From NCBI RefSeq assembly GCF_042433085.1, contig NZ_JBHLWA010000001.1, forward strand, positions 80,925 through 144,924: a stretch of DNA of 64,000 nucleotides. Direction: 5' to 3'. How positions within the stretch are numbered: position 1 is the first letter of the stretch; the number at the start of each line of letters is the position of its first letter. Shown one piece after another: positions 35,311 through 44,747 of this stretch. The notes under the pieces were generated by a model. The model made no database searches. It saw only the letters and a list, made by a program, of their open reading frames with translations, and was not told where the DNA came from. The position numbers and the translations under genes were made by a program. The stretch comes from Gallibacterium melopsittaci (lineage in GTDB: Bacteria > Pseudomonadota > Gammaproteobacteria > Enterobacterales > Pasteurellaceae).

Positions 35311-35592
35311 ATGTTTAGCATCTTATTAATTTTCTTCTGGATTCTTATGGTTATTTTTTGTGTCGTTTTTGTGCCACTTGGTCTTTTATTTGGTATTGTT
35401 TTAGGTACAAAAGATCAATATGAATTTGCTGTAACACGTAAAGAGAAAGTACAAGCGTTATTAACCCCTTTAATGCTTGCCTCGCCTTTTATCTATTACA
35501 ATTTTATTAATGACTCTTTATGGCAAGCAGCGTTATCTCTTTTGTTTATTCCTATCGTCACTGAAGCTATTTTTACCAATGCTAAAAGGTAA
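35311..35592 (+). CDS. moron: small membrane protein 1
   Basis: 93-aa integral membrane protein, three hydrophobic segments (about 2-30, 50-65, 70-85), no recognised family. It lies on the strand opposite to the late genes, between S and T, with its own promoter, so it can be expressed in the lysogen. Probably lysogenic conversion or superinfection exclusion; inference from position. Confidence 0.6.
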   Translation: MFSILLIFFWILMVIFCVVFVPLGLLFGIVLGTKDQYEFAVTRKEKVQALLTPLMLASPFIYYNFINDSLWQAALSLLFIPIVTEAIFTNAKR

Positions 35593-35597
35593 TCATT

Positions 35598-35855
35598 ATG
35601 GAGCTAATTTATTTTGTCCTTTTGCTTATCGGTGTTGGTTTTTCGCTAGCCTTTGCTTTTACTGCGACTTTTGCGATGATTGCAGCAGCAGTTTATTTAT
35701 TGCCTCTCGTTGTTGCGATTGCGATTCCTTTATTTATTCTTGTCTGTATTCTGATTGGCATTGGATTTTTGGTTGGCTGGATTGGTGAAACAGCCACTTT
35801 TATTTTGTTATGTATTTGCGGCTTAATCTATTTTTTCAGCCGTAAAAAGTCTTAA
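35598..35855 (+). CDS. moron: small membrane protein 2
   Basis: 85-aa protein, almost wholly hydrophobic with three membrane helices and a basic end (FFSRKKS). It follows the first moron by 5 bp and ends overlapping the convergent S gene by 4 bp. No family is recognised. Confidence 0.58.
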   Translation: MELIYFVLLLIGVGFSLAFAFTATFAMIAAAVYLLPLVVAIAIPLFILVCILIGIGFLVGWIGETATFILLCICGLIYFFSRKKS

Positions 35856-36307
35856 TTGTTCCAGCTTAACCACTGAATAATTAACTCTTCTACCAAAGCT
35901 TTATCTTGTTCAGTAAACCCTAATAATTCCCGTTTGGCGTATTGTGTTGAGATATTACGTTTCTCATTCACGACACCACGTTTACCCAGTTGATGCACAG
36001 CAGCAATATTTGCTGCAGATCCACTAAAGCCGACAGTAACTTGATTGGCTGTATTTTTTGCTTTTAAGTAACGTGCCATTTTTAATTTTACAAACATCTT
36101 TTGTCGTTTAATCCGCCCTTTCTTTTTTCTTAAGTTTTTGCGCGGAATAAAACTTGTGCCATCTGGATTTTGTTGATTAGTAATGCGTTGGCGCTGTGAT
36201 TGTGCGATTTTCTGCCCGATATTTTTTGCGAGATGACGTCTAGCTTGCGGTGATAAATTAGCGATTAAAGTGCTTAATTTATTGGTTAATTCATCAACGT
36301 TATCCAT
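35852..36307 (-). CDS. S: tail completion protein S
   Basis: P2 gpS family, 151 aa, basic. LSPQARRHLAKNIGQKIAQS and QRQRITNQQNPDGTSFIPRK are typical. The start at 36307 overlaps R; the longer reading is not needed. Confidence 0.9.
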   Translation of the reverse strand: MDNVDELTNKLSTLIANLSPQARRHLAKNIGQKIAQSQRQRITNQQNPDGTSFIPRKNLRKKKGRIKRQKMFVKLKMARYLKAKNTANQVTVGFSGSAANIAAVHQLGKRGVVNEKRNISTQYAKRELLGFTEQDKALVEELIIQWLSWNN

Positions 36308-36779
36308 GATGCTCACCGTCCGTCGAGGTAATAAATTCATCTTTGATATAGAGTTCTAATCGCTCAAGCGTTTCGTTGGCCGCTATAGGTTCTGGTAAAT
36401 AAGTGATTTCTGTTCCTTTGTCGGCTTGTTCGACTTTTACACGTTCGGTTAATTTGATTTTGAGTGATAAATCTTGTGTCGTCTGGTTAATTAAATCCGT
36501 TTCAAAGGCGATAGCGTCGGGGCGTTTTGTTGGATTATCAAACAATTCATTCTGGTTTTTTCTTAAATAGGCGAGTAGTGGTACGATAATGATCGCCATA
36601 TCCTTATCAAAATCGGTAATGATAATATTTAGGGTGTATTGATACTCATAGCTTAATGACGCTGCATTCGTGGCGATAATATGCCCGTCATCAATAAAAA
36701 TTTGTAGCCTATCTGGATTATTACGTAAATACGGATAGGCTTTTTCAATCACTTCTCTTAGTTGTGCTGGTTTTTTCAT
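36300..36779 (-). CDS. R: tail completion protein R
   Basis: P2 gpR family, 159 aa. MKKPAQLREVIEKAYPYLRN and SLSYEYQYTLNIIITDF match the family. Start at the ATG at 36779, in an ATGA overlap with the zinc-finger gene. Confidence 0.9.
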   Translation of the reverse strand: MKKPAQLREVIEKAYPYLRNNPDRLQIFIDDGHIIATNAASLSYEYQYTLNIIITDFDKDMAIIIVPLLAYLRKNQNELFDNPTKRPDAIAFETDLINQTTQDLSLKIKLTERVKVEQADKGTEITYLPEPIAANETLERLELYIKDEFITSTDGEHHG

Positions 36780-36988
36780 TTGCGATATTGCTTCTGTTGC
36801 TGTTCGTAAATAGTTTGACAATCAATGCAACGTGTCACGCCCTGTAACTTTCTTCTATTTTCTGGGATAGGTTCTTCACAATCGATACAGTGCGTTAAAC
36901 TTTGCCTTACTGTTTTTTGTTGTCGTTGTTGCAAGTTGTAGTCACGTTCTAATTGTGCTAATTCGTTCGCTCTGTCAATTTGATCCAT
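36776..36988 (-). CDS. DksA/TraR-type C4 zinc-finger protein
   Basis: 70 aa with HCIDCEEPIPENRR and TRCIDC, the four-cysteine zinc finger of TraR/DksA-like proteins. Phage TraR-like proteins can bind the RNA polymerase secondary channel and mimic DksA-ppGpp. Common at this position in P2-like phages; whether it acts on transcription here is inference. Confidence 0.82.
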   Translation of the reverse strand: MDQIDRANELAQLERDYNLQQRQQKTVRQSLTHCIDCEEPIPENRRKLQGVTRCIDCQTIYEQQQKQYRK

Positions 36989-37226
36989 CTTTATTCTCTA
37001 TACAGTCAATTAATGCTTGTTTTTCAATTTTGCAGATTTCAATCGTATTTAATGTGTCTGTTAATGTTGTTACTAAATCGCCATTGGTTTTAATACTGAT
37101 AACTGGTGTCTGACATTGATTGCTTTGCGGGCAAATCAGATGATTAGTTGTTGACTTTTTCGGTGTTGAGCAGGCGGCTAATATCGCTAGGCACAGGCTG
37201 ATCACGCCAGTTTTTATTGTTTTCAT
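36975..37226 (-). CDS. lysC: Rz1-like outer-membrane spanin lipoprotein
   Basis: 83 aa. Lipoprotein signal with lipobox LAAC (C19), then a short periplasmic domain. Its start is nested, in a different frame, within the Rz-like gene, the classic overlapping spanin arrangement. With Rz it fuses inner and outer membranes at lysis. Confidence 0.8.
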   Translation of the reverse strand: MKTIKTGVISLCLAILAACSTPKKSTTNHLICPQSNQCQTPVISIKTNGDLVTTLTDTLNTIEICKIEKQALIDCIENKDGSN

Positions 37227-37479
37227 GCTGTAACACCTCGTTAATTTGTTGCTTTTGTTTCGTTGCTTGTTGCTGTTGTTGCTCTAGCAATCCCAATAGA
37301 CGCTGTTGTGATTGCTTAAATTGTTCAATTTGTTGTGTTGTTTGTTGTAATTGTTGAGTAAGCTCGGTGATTGTTTGACGTTGGCGCTTTGTTTTGTCGT
37401 AGAGCGCACTGCTTATGGTTGCTAACATTACAAAAACAAATAAAACAACAATTTCAATTGTGGTTGCTAGTTTAGGCAT
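37144..37479 (-). CDS. lysB: Rz-like inner-membrane spanin (LysB)
   Basis: 111 aa. N-terminal membrane helix (about 6-25), a long Gln-rich coiled coil, and the conserved end NWRDQPVPSDISRLL. The start is the ATG at 37479; the longer frame overlaps lysozyme. Contains the start of Rz1. Confidence 0.82.
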   Translation of the reverse strand: MPKLATTIEIVVLFVFVMLATISSALYDKTKRQRQTITELTQQLQQTTQQIEQFKQSQQRLLGLLEQQQQQATKQKQQINEVLQHENNKNWRDQPVPSDISRLLNTEKVNN

Positions 37480-37979
37480 AATGAACGTTCCTTGTTTCGG
37501 CGCTGGATTAAGCCGTTTGATTTTTGCCCAGCAATATAGATCCAGCGAGGGAATTGGTCGCACATGGCAGGCGTGTAGCCTTGGCGAGCCAGTTTAAATA
37601 GAGTGGAGTTTCGTAATTTTGCACACCCCACGTTAAAGGTGATTGAGGTGAGTGCATCGAACGCCCCTTGCGGCATTGCTTTTCCGTTCGCAAATTGATT
37701 CACACATTGTTCAGCGATTTTTATATCATTGACCCAGCGTTCTGCGATTTCTTGCAAGCTGTATTTACGTTGTTCTATTACTTGTCCGCTTGCTTCGGTT
37801 GAGCCTATGCCGACAGTCAACACATCATTTGGGCATTGGTAAGGTTGTTGCACACAGCCCTCTGCATTACCAATCAACTCTAAACCTTTTTGTGATGTTT
37901 TTATATCATTGGCAAACTGGCTTAATACAATGGCTATAACTGCTGTTACGCTGCAATATTTAATGACTTTCTTCATCAT
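37467..37979 (-). CDS. SAR-type endolysin (lysozyme)
   Basis: 170-aa phage lysozyme of the P21/P1 Lyz type. A weak N-terminal signal-anchor (about 7-22) suggests export by Sec and release when the membrane is depolarised. The catalytic triad is in NAEGC, CPNDVLTVGIGST. Muramidase that cuts peptidoglycan at the end of infection. It overlaps holin by 20 bp. Confidence 0.9.
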   Translation of the reverse strand: MMKKVIKYCSVTAVIAIVLSQFANDIKTSQKGLELIGNAEGCVQQPYQCPNDVLTVGIGSTEASGQVIEQRKYSLQEIAERWVNDIKIAEQCVNQFANGKAMPQGAFDALTSITFNVGCAKLRNSTLFKLARQGYTPAMCDQFPRWIYIAGQKSNGLIQRRNKERSLCLN

Positions 37980-38145
37980 GATGTTGTTTCTTTAGTTTTA
38001 ATTCTTCGCTCTTGAAATACCAGTTAACTAAAAATGTGGCGATACCAAGCCCAATCCCGATGAGTGACGCCCATTCATTGATTGACAATCCGCTCAAAAA
38101 TGAGAGGACTGCACCCCAATATGCATAAGTTGTTGAATCTTTCAT
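37960..38145 (-). CDS. holin
   Basis: 61 aa, two membrane helices (about 10-24 and 28-46) and a charged C-terminus (KLKKQHHDEESH), pinholin-like. Start at the ATG at 38145 with GGGA upstream. Depolarises the membrane and activates the SAR endolysin. Confidence 0.8.
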   Translation of the reverse strand: MKDSTTYAYWGAVLSFLSGLSINEWASLIGIGLGIATFLVNWYFKSEELKLKKQHHDEESH

Positions 38146-38147
38146 AT

Positions 38148-38357
38148 TTAGTCCCACAGATTCACGGATTGAATCGTTTTTCCTTGTTTAATCGTTTCAT
38201 AATCTGGCAAATTGACTTCCGTTCCCATTTCAATAATCTCCGTTTCGGTAAGATGTGGATTGAGAGCTAATGTTGGCTCTAGCAAGCCGTCAACCCGACC
38301 AAAATAGCGGTAAATGATGGCATCTAAGTTGTCATTTTGTATTGCAAACACTTTCAT
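38148..38357 (-). CDS. X: tail protein X
   Basis: P2 gpX family with LysM-like fold, 69 aa. VDGLLEPTLALNPHLTETEI and VNLPDY are diagnostic. ATGA overlap with L. Confidence 0.92.
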   Translation of the reverse strand: MKVFAIQNDNLDAIIYRYFGRVDGLLEPTLALNPHLTETEIIEMGTEVNLPDYETIKQGKTIQSVNLWD

Positions 38358-38869
38358 AGTAATGTCGCTGTGATTTTTGGTTTGCCGAGTATTGCACGGA
38401 TTGCAAAGCGCGCATCTCGCCGTAAATCGCCGATACTTTCTTCCAACATCATCATGCGTTTTTCGCCGTCGTTAGTGAGATCGTAACTTGCATAACGTTC
38501 ATACAGTGTTGCTACCGCTAAGCAATAAACGGCACGTAAGTAGTAATAGCTTTGTTGATTTTGGTTATCAATCATTACACTTTTAATGTTTGCAAGTGTA
38601 GTAACGTTAGCTTCGAGTTGTTTAGCTTTAAATGCTTCTAGCTCCGTATTTACATCTAGCACGGCGTGTAATGTAGCCTCTTTTAGACGTTCGTTTGATA
38701 CATTGCTATCAATTCGCATTGCGTTGCGTAATGATGTTAGTTCAATGTTTGGATAAAATGGATCGTTATTGATGATGTCGTTTGCGGGTTGCGATTGTTC
38801 AATGTTTTTTTGTACTGTTGGCATAGCAAGATCATCATCTGGGTACATAGTAATCGTAAGATCTGCCAT
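38354..38869 (-). CDS. L: head completion protein L
   Basis: P2 gpL family, 171 aa. The region FYPNIELTSLRNAMRIDSNV and the end RRDARFAIRAILGKP are typical. It joins the portal to the tail. Confidence 0.92.
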   Translation of the reverse strand: MADLTITMYPDDDLAMPTVQKNIEQSQPANDIINNDPFYPNIELTSLRNAMRIDSNVSNERLKEATLHAVLDVNTELEAFKAKQLEANVTTLANIKSVMIDNQNQQSYYYLRAVYCLAVATLYERYASYDLTNDGEKRMMMLEESIGDLRRDARFAIRAILGKPKITATLL

Positions 38870-38881
38870 TTTGTTACTCCT

Positions 38882-38930
38882 TAAAAAAACGGGGTGAGGA
38901 TTACTTAATCACCTCGAAGAGGCTTTTTCA
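38882..38930 (-). terminator. possible attenuator between M and L
   Basis: On the minus strand GAGG, GATTA / TAATC and CCTC pair and end in CACCCCG followed by T7. The stem is imperfect. Confidence 0.35.
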
Positions 38931-38962
38931 TCCGCCCCGTGCGTTGCGTGGTCGCATTCTTT

Positions 38963-39622
38963 CTATTCGGTTTCTTCGATTAAATTTAATTTTTTGCGCA
39001 AGGCCTTAATTTCACCTTTAACCCCGACATTTTGGTTAAGTGATAAAGCACGAGTTAAATTGATTAACGCTTGTTCTGGGTTACTTTCTTTTTGTTGTAA
39101 GCCCAATTCTTTCAGTAATCGCGCACGGCTTTCATCGGGCATATCGCTATTTTGAGTGATGTCATTTGCTTTTAGTAATAAATTCAAATCAAATGCTTGA
39201 TTTAATGTTGCTGCTTTACTTGCTGCGTCGGCAAACTCTTCGGCGATTGCGGTTGCGGTGGTGCGGTTAAATCCCTCTGGCAATGTGAGGTCGTGGAAAA
39301 GAGCATATTCACCGATTTTTAACGCTAATTCATATTCGCCACAATCTGTTGCCCAAATAAGCCACATCATTAATACATCGTCTTGGCGTCCTGTTCCTGC
39401 TTGCATGACACCGTTAATCCAGTCGAGGTAGTCGGGCAAGATTTTGCGTTTGTATTCCGCCTTGGCTTCTTTTGATTGGATATTGCTTAAATCTTTTTTA
39501 TGCCGCGCGAGCAAGTACAACATCTTGTCGTACTCGCTAAGGTGTGCCAGATCTTGTTGCTCGCCCTGTAACTGTGCAGCAATATGCTGCACATGGCGTT
39601 GAGCGGGTGATAATCTTTTCAT
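38963..39622 (-). CDS. M: terminase small (endonuclease) subunit M
   Basis: P2 gpM family, 219 aa, SPAQRHVQHIAAQLQGE at the N-terminus and DDVLMMWLIWATDCGEYELA in the middle. It cuts cos sites together with P. It abuts the N stop by one base. Confidence 0.92.
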   Translation of the reverse strand: MKRLSPAQRHVQHIAAQLQGEQQDLAHLSEYDKMLYLLARHKKDLSNIQSKEAKAEYKRKILPDYLDWINGVMQAGTGRQDDVLMMWLIWATDCGEYELALKIGEYALFHDLTLPEGFNRTTATAIAEEFADAASKAATLNQAFDLNLLLKANDITQNSDMPDESRARLLKELGLQQKESNPEQALINLTRALSLNQNVGVKGEIKALRKKLNLIEETE

Positions 39623-40665
39623 TATGCTGCGTCCTCAAAAGTAATATTTTCGATCAATGCGGCACAATCGTAGTCTTCAATCTTGAAATCAATGTTTTTC
39701 GAGATGTAATCTTCAATACGATTACGCTTCGGATTGTTGATAATCGCACGGCGTAGCGATTGAGTTTGATAATAAACAGATAGATTATCTAATCGAGTAA
39801 TCAAAATTGCATTAGCGGGGAAATATGGTACGCGAATCGCTTTCAAGCCACCGATTTGTTTTTGTGACATAATGATTTGTCCCGCTAATTCCTCGGTCGG
39901 CTCAGTAGTTTTGTTGACCATTTGGAAATATTTATCATTCAGGATTTCTCGGCCACAAATTGCAACTAATTCGGTATCATCGGCATACACTTCACTAATT
40001 AAATTGTTCGTTGCGTCTAATACAAGTGCATCAAGATTTTCATAACCTTTGCCTGCGTTTGCCCCTGTTCCTTGTCCTTTTCCAACTTTGATTTTATTTT
40101 CAGTGGTTGATCCGTTCATCACGTGCGTTGGCATATCTTCACGGAGTTGTTGTAACCAACCTTTTTTAACATCTTGTAGCAGAGTATTGCTGTTCGGGTT
40201 TGATGTTTCCGAACGGCTCGTGCCGTTTAATGCCATCATAATGATATTAAGTGCAATGGTGCGTTGGGTCTGATTGGCTAATTTTTGTTGGAAATCAGGG
40301 AATTTAGCCCATTGATCTAAGCGTTGGTAAGTGATGTGAGTGTCAAAATTCACTTGTTCGCAGAGATATTTGCGAGAGTCTAATTTTGCAATATCTTTTG
40401 TATCACGATCTTTTGCGTTGGTGTCAGTAGTACTAGCGATAACATTCGCAACTGACAAACCGATTAATTCTCCTGTCATTTCGTCAACATTGACAGAATT
40501 GACTTTTTGCAAAAATTCGGAACTTAACAGCACTTTTTCAAACAATTTTTGCTCTGGTGTTGGCTCAACGGAAAATCCCTCTGCGACATCTTTTTCAGTA
40601 ATTCCATTAAGTTGAGCAATACGAGCAACGTAAGCATTATATTGTTGTTTTGTAGTATTTTTCAT
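39622..40665 (-). CDS. N: major capsid protein N
   Basis: P2 gpN family, 347 aa, with HK97 fold. FDTHITYQRLDQWAKFPDFQ and RRAIINNPKRNRIEDYISKN are diagnostic. The N-terminal 30 residues would be removed by the O protease on maturation. Confidence 0.95.
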   Translation of the reverse strand: MKNTTKQQYNAYVARIAQLNGITEKDVAEGFSVEPTPEQKLFEKVLLSSEFLQKVNSVNVDEMTGELIGLSVANVIASTTDTNAKDRDTKDIAKLDSRKYLCEQVNFDTHITYQRLDQWAKFPDFQQKLANQTQRTIALNIIMMALNGTSRSETSNPNSNTLLQDVKKGWLQQLREDMPTHVMNGSTTENKIKVGKGQGTGANAGKGYENLDALVLDATNNLISEVYADDTELVAICGREILNDKYFQMVNKTTEPTEELAGQIIMSQKQIGGLKAIRVPYFPANAILITRLDNLSVYYQTQSLRRAIINNPKRNRIEDYISKNIDFKIEDYDCAALIENITFEDAA

Positions 40666-40680
40666 TGTGCGTTCCTTAAA

Positions 40681-41451
40681 TTAGCAATCTGTTTCAATCA
40701 TTGATTTTTCTGCACCCGTAATTACTGGGCGATTAAATTCAACGGGTTCTTTTTCTAGAGTAGTGATTTTTTGTTCTAACGCTTGTAATTGTTGTGTAAG
40801 ATTTTCGTTTTCTTCTTGAACTTGCTTAATTTGTTCAGTTAATAACGTGCTAACATCTTCCAACGTTTTGTAGAGTTGCTGTTCTGTTTGCTTTGAGTTT
40901 TCTTTCGCTGTAAACATTGCTTTGAGTTTATCTAGCAAACTTTCTTTTTCTTGCTCTTCAAGTTCTAGCGTAAATTCGATCGCTTCTGAAAATAAGTTAT
41001 CTTTATCTTGTTTGCGGTGTGCCAATGGGTTTTGTTTTGCTTGTGCGGAAAAGGCAAGCATTTCTGTTCCCAAACTTGCTGGGTCATCTGTAACTGCAAG
41101 CCCGACAAGATAAGCACTGTTTAAATCAGCAAAATTTGGGTTGACTTCAATCGACGTGTAAACTTTTTGTTTATTTTTTACCATTTCGATTAAGTCTTTT
41201 GTCGGTTCAATTTGTGCTAACAAACGGAGCTTTCCGTCGCGTTCTTCGGTTTTTAACGCTAACACATCGCCAAGGCGTTTAAAGTCACCATCTGGAAAAA
41301 TCCCTTTAAAGTGTTCTAGATTGACTCTTGCACCATAGATTTTTGGATCGTAATTAGCCGCCATTTCTTCTAGCCATTTACGTTCAATATTACGTCCGTC
41401 TGCGGTTGCACCTTCAGTCGCAACGACAAACCACTTAGATTTTGTTGACAT
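40681..41451 (-). CDS. O: scaffold/protease O
   Basis: P2 gpO family, 256 aa. N-terminal serine protease part (about 1-145, with ARVNLEHFKG and TDDPASLGTE) and a C-terminal coiled-coil scaffold. First gene of the leftward head operon, divergent from terminase P. Confidence 0.92.
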   Translation of the reverse strand: MSTKSKWFVVATEGATADGRNIERKWLEEMAANYDPKIYGARVNLEHFKGIFPDGDFKRLGDVLALKTEERDGKLRLLAQIEPTKDLIEMVKNKQKVYTSIEVNPNFADLNSAYLVGLAVTDDPASLGTEMLAFSAQAKQNPLAHRKQDKDNLFSEAIEFTLELEEQEKESLLDKLKAMFTAKENSKQTEQQLYKTLEDVSTLLTEQIKQVQEENENLTQQLQALEQKITTLEKEPVEFNRPVITGAEKSMIETDC

Positions 41452-41523
41452 AGTTTTTTTGCTCCGTTTTTAAGATTGCCAACAATATTGAACGCTTAAA
41501 AATATTTTTCTATTTTTGTCTTG

Positions 41524-41542
41524 TGTGAAATTAGCAATCACA
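41524..41542. promoter_or_regulatory. late-activator (Ogr-type) box between O and P
   Basis: TGTGAAATTAGCAATCACA, 46 bp from the P start and 73 bp from the O start. As in P2, one dyad between the divergent late promoters. Confidence 0.7.
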
Positions 41543-41587
41543 AATAACAAAACAAGCCAATATCTATGTGCTGTCTATGATTAACGC

Positions 41588-43357
41588 ATGGAAAAAGAAA
41601 ACATTAAAACAACACTATCTGCAGAACAAAAACGCCAAGCTCAAATCATGTATTGGGCTGGTTATCGTATTACCGAAATTGCGAAAACCTTAGCAATTCC
41701 CGCCTCGACAATATCAAGCTGGAAAGAACGTGAAAGATGGGAAGATACCGCACCAGTTGGGCGAGTAGAAGTCTCTTTAGAGGCTAGACTTTGTTTATTG
41801 ATTAACAAAGACGACAAAACAGGTCATGACTTCAAAGAAATAGATTTACTAAGTCGTCAAATGGAGCGGATTGCTCGAATCAAGAAATATAGTAACGGCG
41901 GGGGTAATGAAACTGATCTTAACCCTAAGATTAAAAGCCGTTATAAATCGGAGCGGAAACAAGCTGAAAAGAATGCGATTAATGAGGAACAGGAAGAAGC
42001 ATTAATTAATAGCTTTTTGTCTGAAATGTTTGCGTATCAGCGAAGATGGTACGACGCTGGGCTGCAATATCGGATTCGCAATATTTTAAAAAGTCGTCAA
42101 ATCGGTGCGACTTATTATTTTGCGCACGAAGCTTTTATTGATTCGCTAAAAACAGGGCGGAATCAGATCTTTTTATCGGCGAGTAAAAAACAAGCTTTAC
42201 AATTTCGTAGTTACATTTGTGATTATGCAAAAAAAACAGCGGATGTGGATTTAAAAGGTGAAACAATCAAATTACCTAATCAAGCCGAATTGATTTTTTT
42301 AGGAACAAATTCAAACACCGCACAATCTTATCACGGCAATTTGTATTTTGACGAAATTTTCTGGGTGCCTCGTTTTGAAGAAATTCGCAAAGTGGCATCT
42401 GGCATGGCATCACAAAAGCAATTTAGACAAACTTATTTTTCTACCCCATCTGCGATTTCTCATTCCGCTTATCCTTTTTGGTCGGGACAACGTTTTAATA
42501 AAGGGCGACCGGCGGATCAGCGACAAGAATTTAATTTATCGCACGATTATTTAAAAGCTGGTCGACTAATGCCTGATGGGCAGTGGCGTCAGATTGTAAC
42601 AATTTATGATGCAGAAGCAGGCGGTTGTAATCTATTTGATATTGAAGCGTTGAAACTTGAATATTCTGTTGATGAGTTTGAGCAGCTATTTTTATGCCAA
42701 TTTATTGACGATAACAGTAGCGTATTTAAGTTTATTGATTTACAGAAGTGCGGGATTGATTCGCTTGAGGAATGGCGCGATTTTAATCCATTTTATCAAC
42801 GGCCGTTTGGTAATCGTCCTGTATGGATTGGCTATGATCCCGCTTATACAGGAGATAGGGCCGCGTTGGTAATTGTTGCTCCGCCTGCGGTTGAGGGCGG
42901 TAAGTTTAGATTGCTGCATTATCAAACTTTTCACGGCATGGATTTTGAGCAGCAAGCTGCACGAATTAAGCATTATTGTGATTGCTATAATGTGGCACGT
43001 ATTACGATTGACAAGACGGGTATGGGGGAGGGCGTTTTTCAGTTAGTGAGCAAGTTTTTTCCTACTGCACAGGGGCTATCTTATAACTTAGATATAAAAA
43101 ATGAGATGGTCTTAAAAACGTTAAATATTATTCAGAAACGCCGTTTTGAGTTCGATCAAGGGGATAAAGATATTATTACTAGCTTTATGACGATTAAAAA
43201 ACAAGTCACGAAATCAGGACGTCAAATTACTTATATATCTGATCGCTCGGAAGAAGCCAGTCACGGCGATATTGCGTGGGCAATTATGAGCTGCTTTATT
43301 AATGAGCCTTACGACGCTAAAACCAACACCTCTGCCAGAATTATTGAATTTCACTAA
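41588..43357 (+). CDS. P: terminase large subunit P
   Basis: P2 gpP family ATPase, 589 aa. It begins with a small HTH (about 15-45, AGYRITEIAKTLAIPASTIS). The ATPase part has YFDEIFWV as Walker B, and the nuclease part has IGYDPAYTGDR. Packages DNA from cos ends into procapsids. Confidence 0.95.
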   Translation: MEKENIKTTLSAEQKRQAQIMYWAGYRITEIAKTLAIPASTISSWKERERWEDTAPVGRVEVSLEARLCLLINKDDKTGHDFKEIDLLSRQMERIARIKKYSNGGGNETDLNPKIKSRYKSERKQAEKNAINEEQEEALINSFLSEMFAYQRRWYDAGLQYRIRNILKSRQIGATYYFAHEAFIDSLKTGRNQIFLSASKKQALQFRSYICDYAKKTADVDLKGETIKLPNQAELIFLGTNSNTAQSYHGNLYFDEIFWVPRFEEIRKVASGMASQKQFRQTYFSTPSAISHSAYPFWSGQRFNKGRPADQRQEFNLSHDYLKAGRLMPDGQWRQIVTIYDAEAGGCNLFDIEALKLEYSVDEFEQLFLCQFIDDNSSVFKFIDLQKCGIDSLEEWRDFNPFYQRPFGNRPVWIGYDPAYTGDRAALVIVAPPAVEGGKFRLLHYQTFHGMDFEQQAARIKHYCDCYNVARITIDKTGMGEGVFQLVSKFFPTAQGLSYNLDIKNEMVLKTLNIIQKRRFEFDQGDKDIITSFMTIKKQVTKSGRQITYISDRSEEASHGDIAWAIMSCFINEPYDAKTNTSARIIEFH

Positions 43358-43369
43358 AAGGAACTAACA

Positions 43370-44371
43370 ATGACTACACAACCCAAACTATTTGCTTTTG
43401 ATGATCCAATCCCTGTTATTGATAAAGCGGAGATTTTATCTTACTTTGAAAGTGCGATTTATCTTAATAAGTATTATACAACGCCAGTTAACTTTACTGG
43501 TTTAGCAAAAGCATTTCACTCAACTTCATATCATTCAACTGCACTTACAGTAAAGAAAAATATTTTATTAAGTACATTGCAAACATCTTATTTAATCTCA
43601 CGTTTGGACTTAGAACGATTTGTCTTAGATTATTTGATCTTTGGCAATGCTTATTTTTATATTCACAAAAATAAATTTGGAATGCCGGTTAGACTGCAAG
43701 CTATGTTAGCAAAGTATGTCAGAAAAGGTGTTAAAGATGGAATTTATTATCAAGTCACTAATTTTGTAGAGGACTTTGAATTTCCTAAAGATAGTATTTA
43801 TCACTTTATCCAACCCGATTTTAACCAAGAGATTTACGGTTTACCCGAATATTTATCTGCATTACAGTCTTCATTCTTAAATGAAGCGGCTACTTTATTT
43901 CGCCGCAAATATTATATTAATGGCGCTCATGCAGGAAGTATTATCTATTTGACTGATCCGCTACAATCGGAAGCGAGTATTGATAACTTGGAACAGCAGA
44001 TCAAATCGGCAAAGGGAAAAGGTAATTTTAAAAACCTTTTTATCTATTCGCCAAATGGTAAAGAGAAAGGATTGCAAGTAATACCGTTATCAGATATTAC
44101 GGCGAAAGATGAATTCTTGAACGTTAAGAACACTAGCCGCGATGACATCTTAGCCGCGCACCGAGTGCCTCCTCAATTACTCGGCATTATTCCGAATAAT
44201 ACTGGTGGTTTCGGTGATGTGGAAAAAGCAGGCAAAGTCTTTTTCATCAATGAAATCGAACCATTGCAGCGAAAACTTAATGAAATAAATATCTGGTTTA
44301 GAGATAATTATAATATTCAACAAGATTTGATTAAGTTTAGTAATTACAGACTGCTAGACACAGAAAATTAA
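43370..44371 (+). CDS. Q: portal protein Q
   Basis: P2 gpQ family (PBSX-type portal), 333 aa. HFIQPDFNQEIYGLPEYLSA and DDILAAHRVPPQLLGIIPNN are signature blocks. Follows P by 12 bp. Confidence 0.95.
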   Translation: MTTQPKLFAFDDPIPVIDKAEILSYFESAIYLNKYYTTPVNFTGLAKAFHSTSYHSTALTVKKNILLSTLQTSYLISRLDLERFVLDYLIFGNAYFYIHKNKFGMPVRLQAMLAKYVRKGVKDGIYYQVTNFVEDFEFPKDSIYHFIQPDFNQEIYGLPEYLSALQSSFLNEAATLFRRKYYINGAHAGSIIYLTDPLQSEASIDNLEQQIKSAKGKGNFKNLFIYSPNGKEKGLQVIPLSDITAKDEFLNVKNTSRDDILAAHRVPPQLLGIIPNNTGGFGDVEKAGKVFFINEIEPLQRKLNEINIWFRDNYNIQQDLIKFSNYRLLDTEN

Positions 44372-44401
44372 TTTATATTTTTATAATCAGATAAAAGTAA
44401 A

Positions 44402-44440
44402 AAGCTATTGAGTGTTTTCTCAATAGCTTTTTTCTTTTTT
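44402..44440 (+). terminator. terminator after portal gene
   Basis: AAGCTATTGAG TGTTTT CTCAATAGCTT followed by a long T-rich run. Confidence 0.85.
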
Positions 44441-44747
44441 GATGTTCGTTACCAAAAAATCGCGATGCGTACCTCGCCACGCCCGCACAATAAAAGTGTA
44501 GAAAATTACGCAAAAACGCAAACATCACAGATCCTTTTTATAGCTAACAGATCTTCTATTTGATACCAGATCTTTTTTAACGCATTTTTACGCAAAACTT
44601 TGCATTTTTATGATCTAAAAAGATCGCATTAATATGACTTAAATCATTAAATTGCTAAAAAGTAGTAATAGATTACTTATTAAAAAATAAGCTGATATTT
44701 TTGCACAAATAATAATATAAGTTATTGATAATATTTAATTTATTAAT
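44441..44747. other. non-coding right end of the prophage
   Basis: No gene is seen. Several GATC-containing repeats (CAGATCCTTTTTA, CAGATCTTCT, CAGATCTTTTTTA, TGATCTAAAAAGATCGC) and a doubled ACGCA...TTTGCA motif occur. They may be integrase arm sites. The left end has related TGATC words near 11740-11755. Confidence 0.35.
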
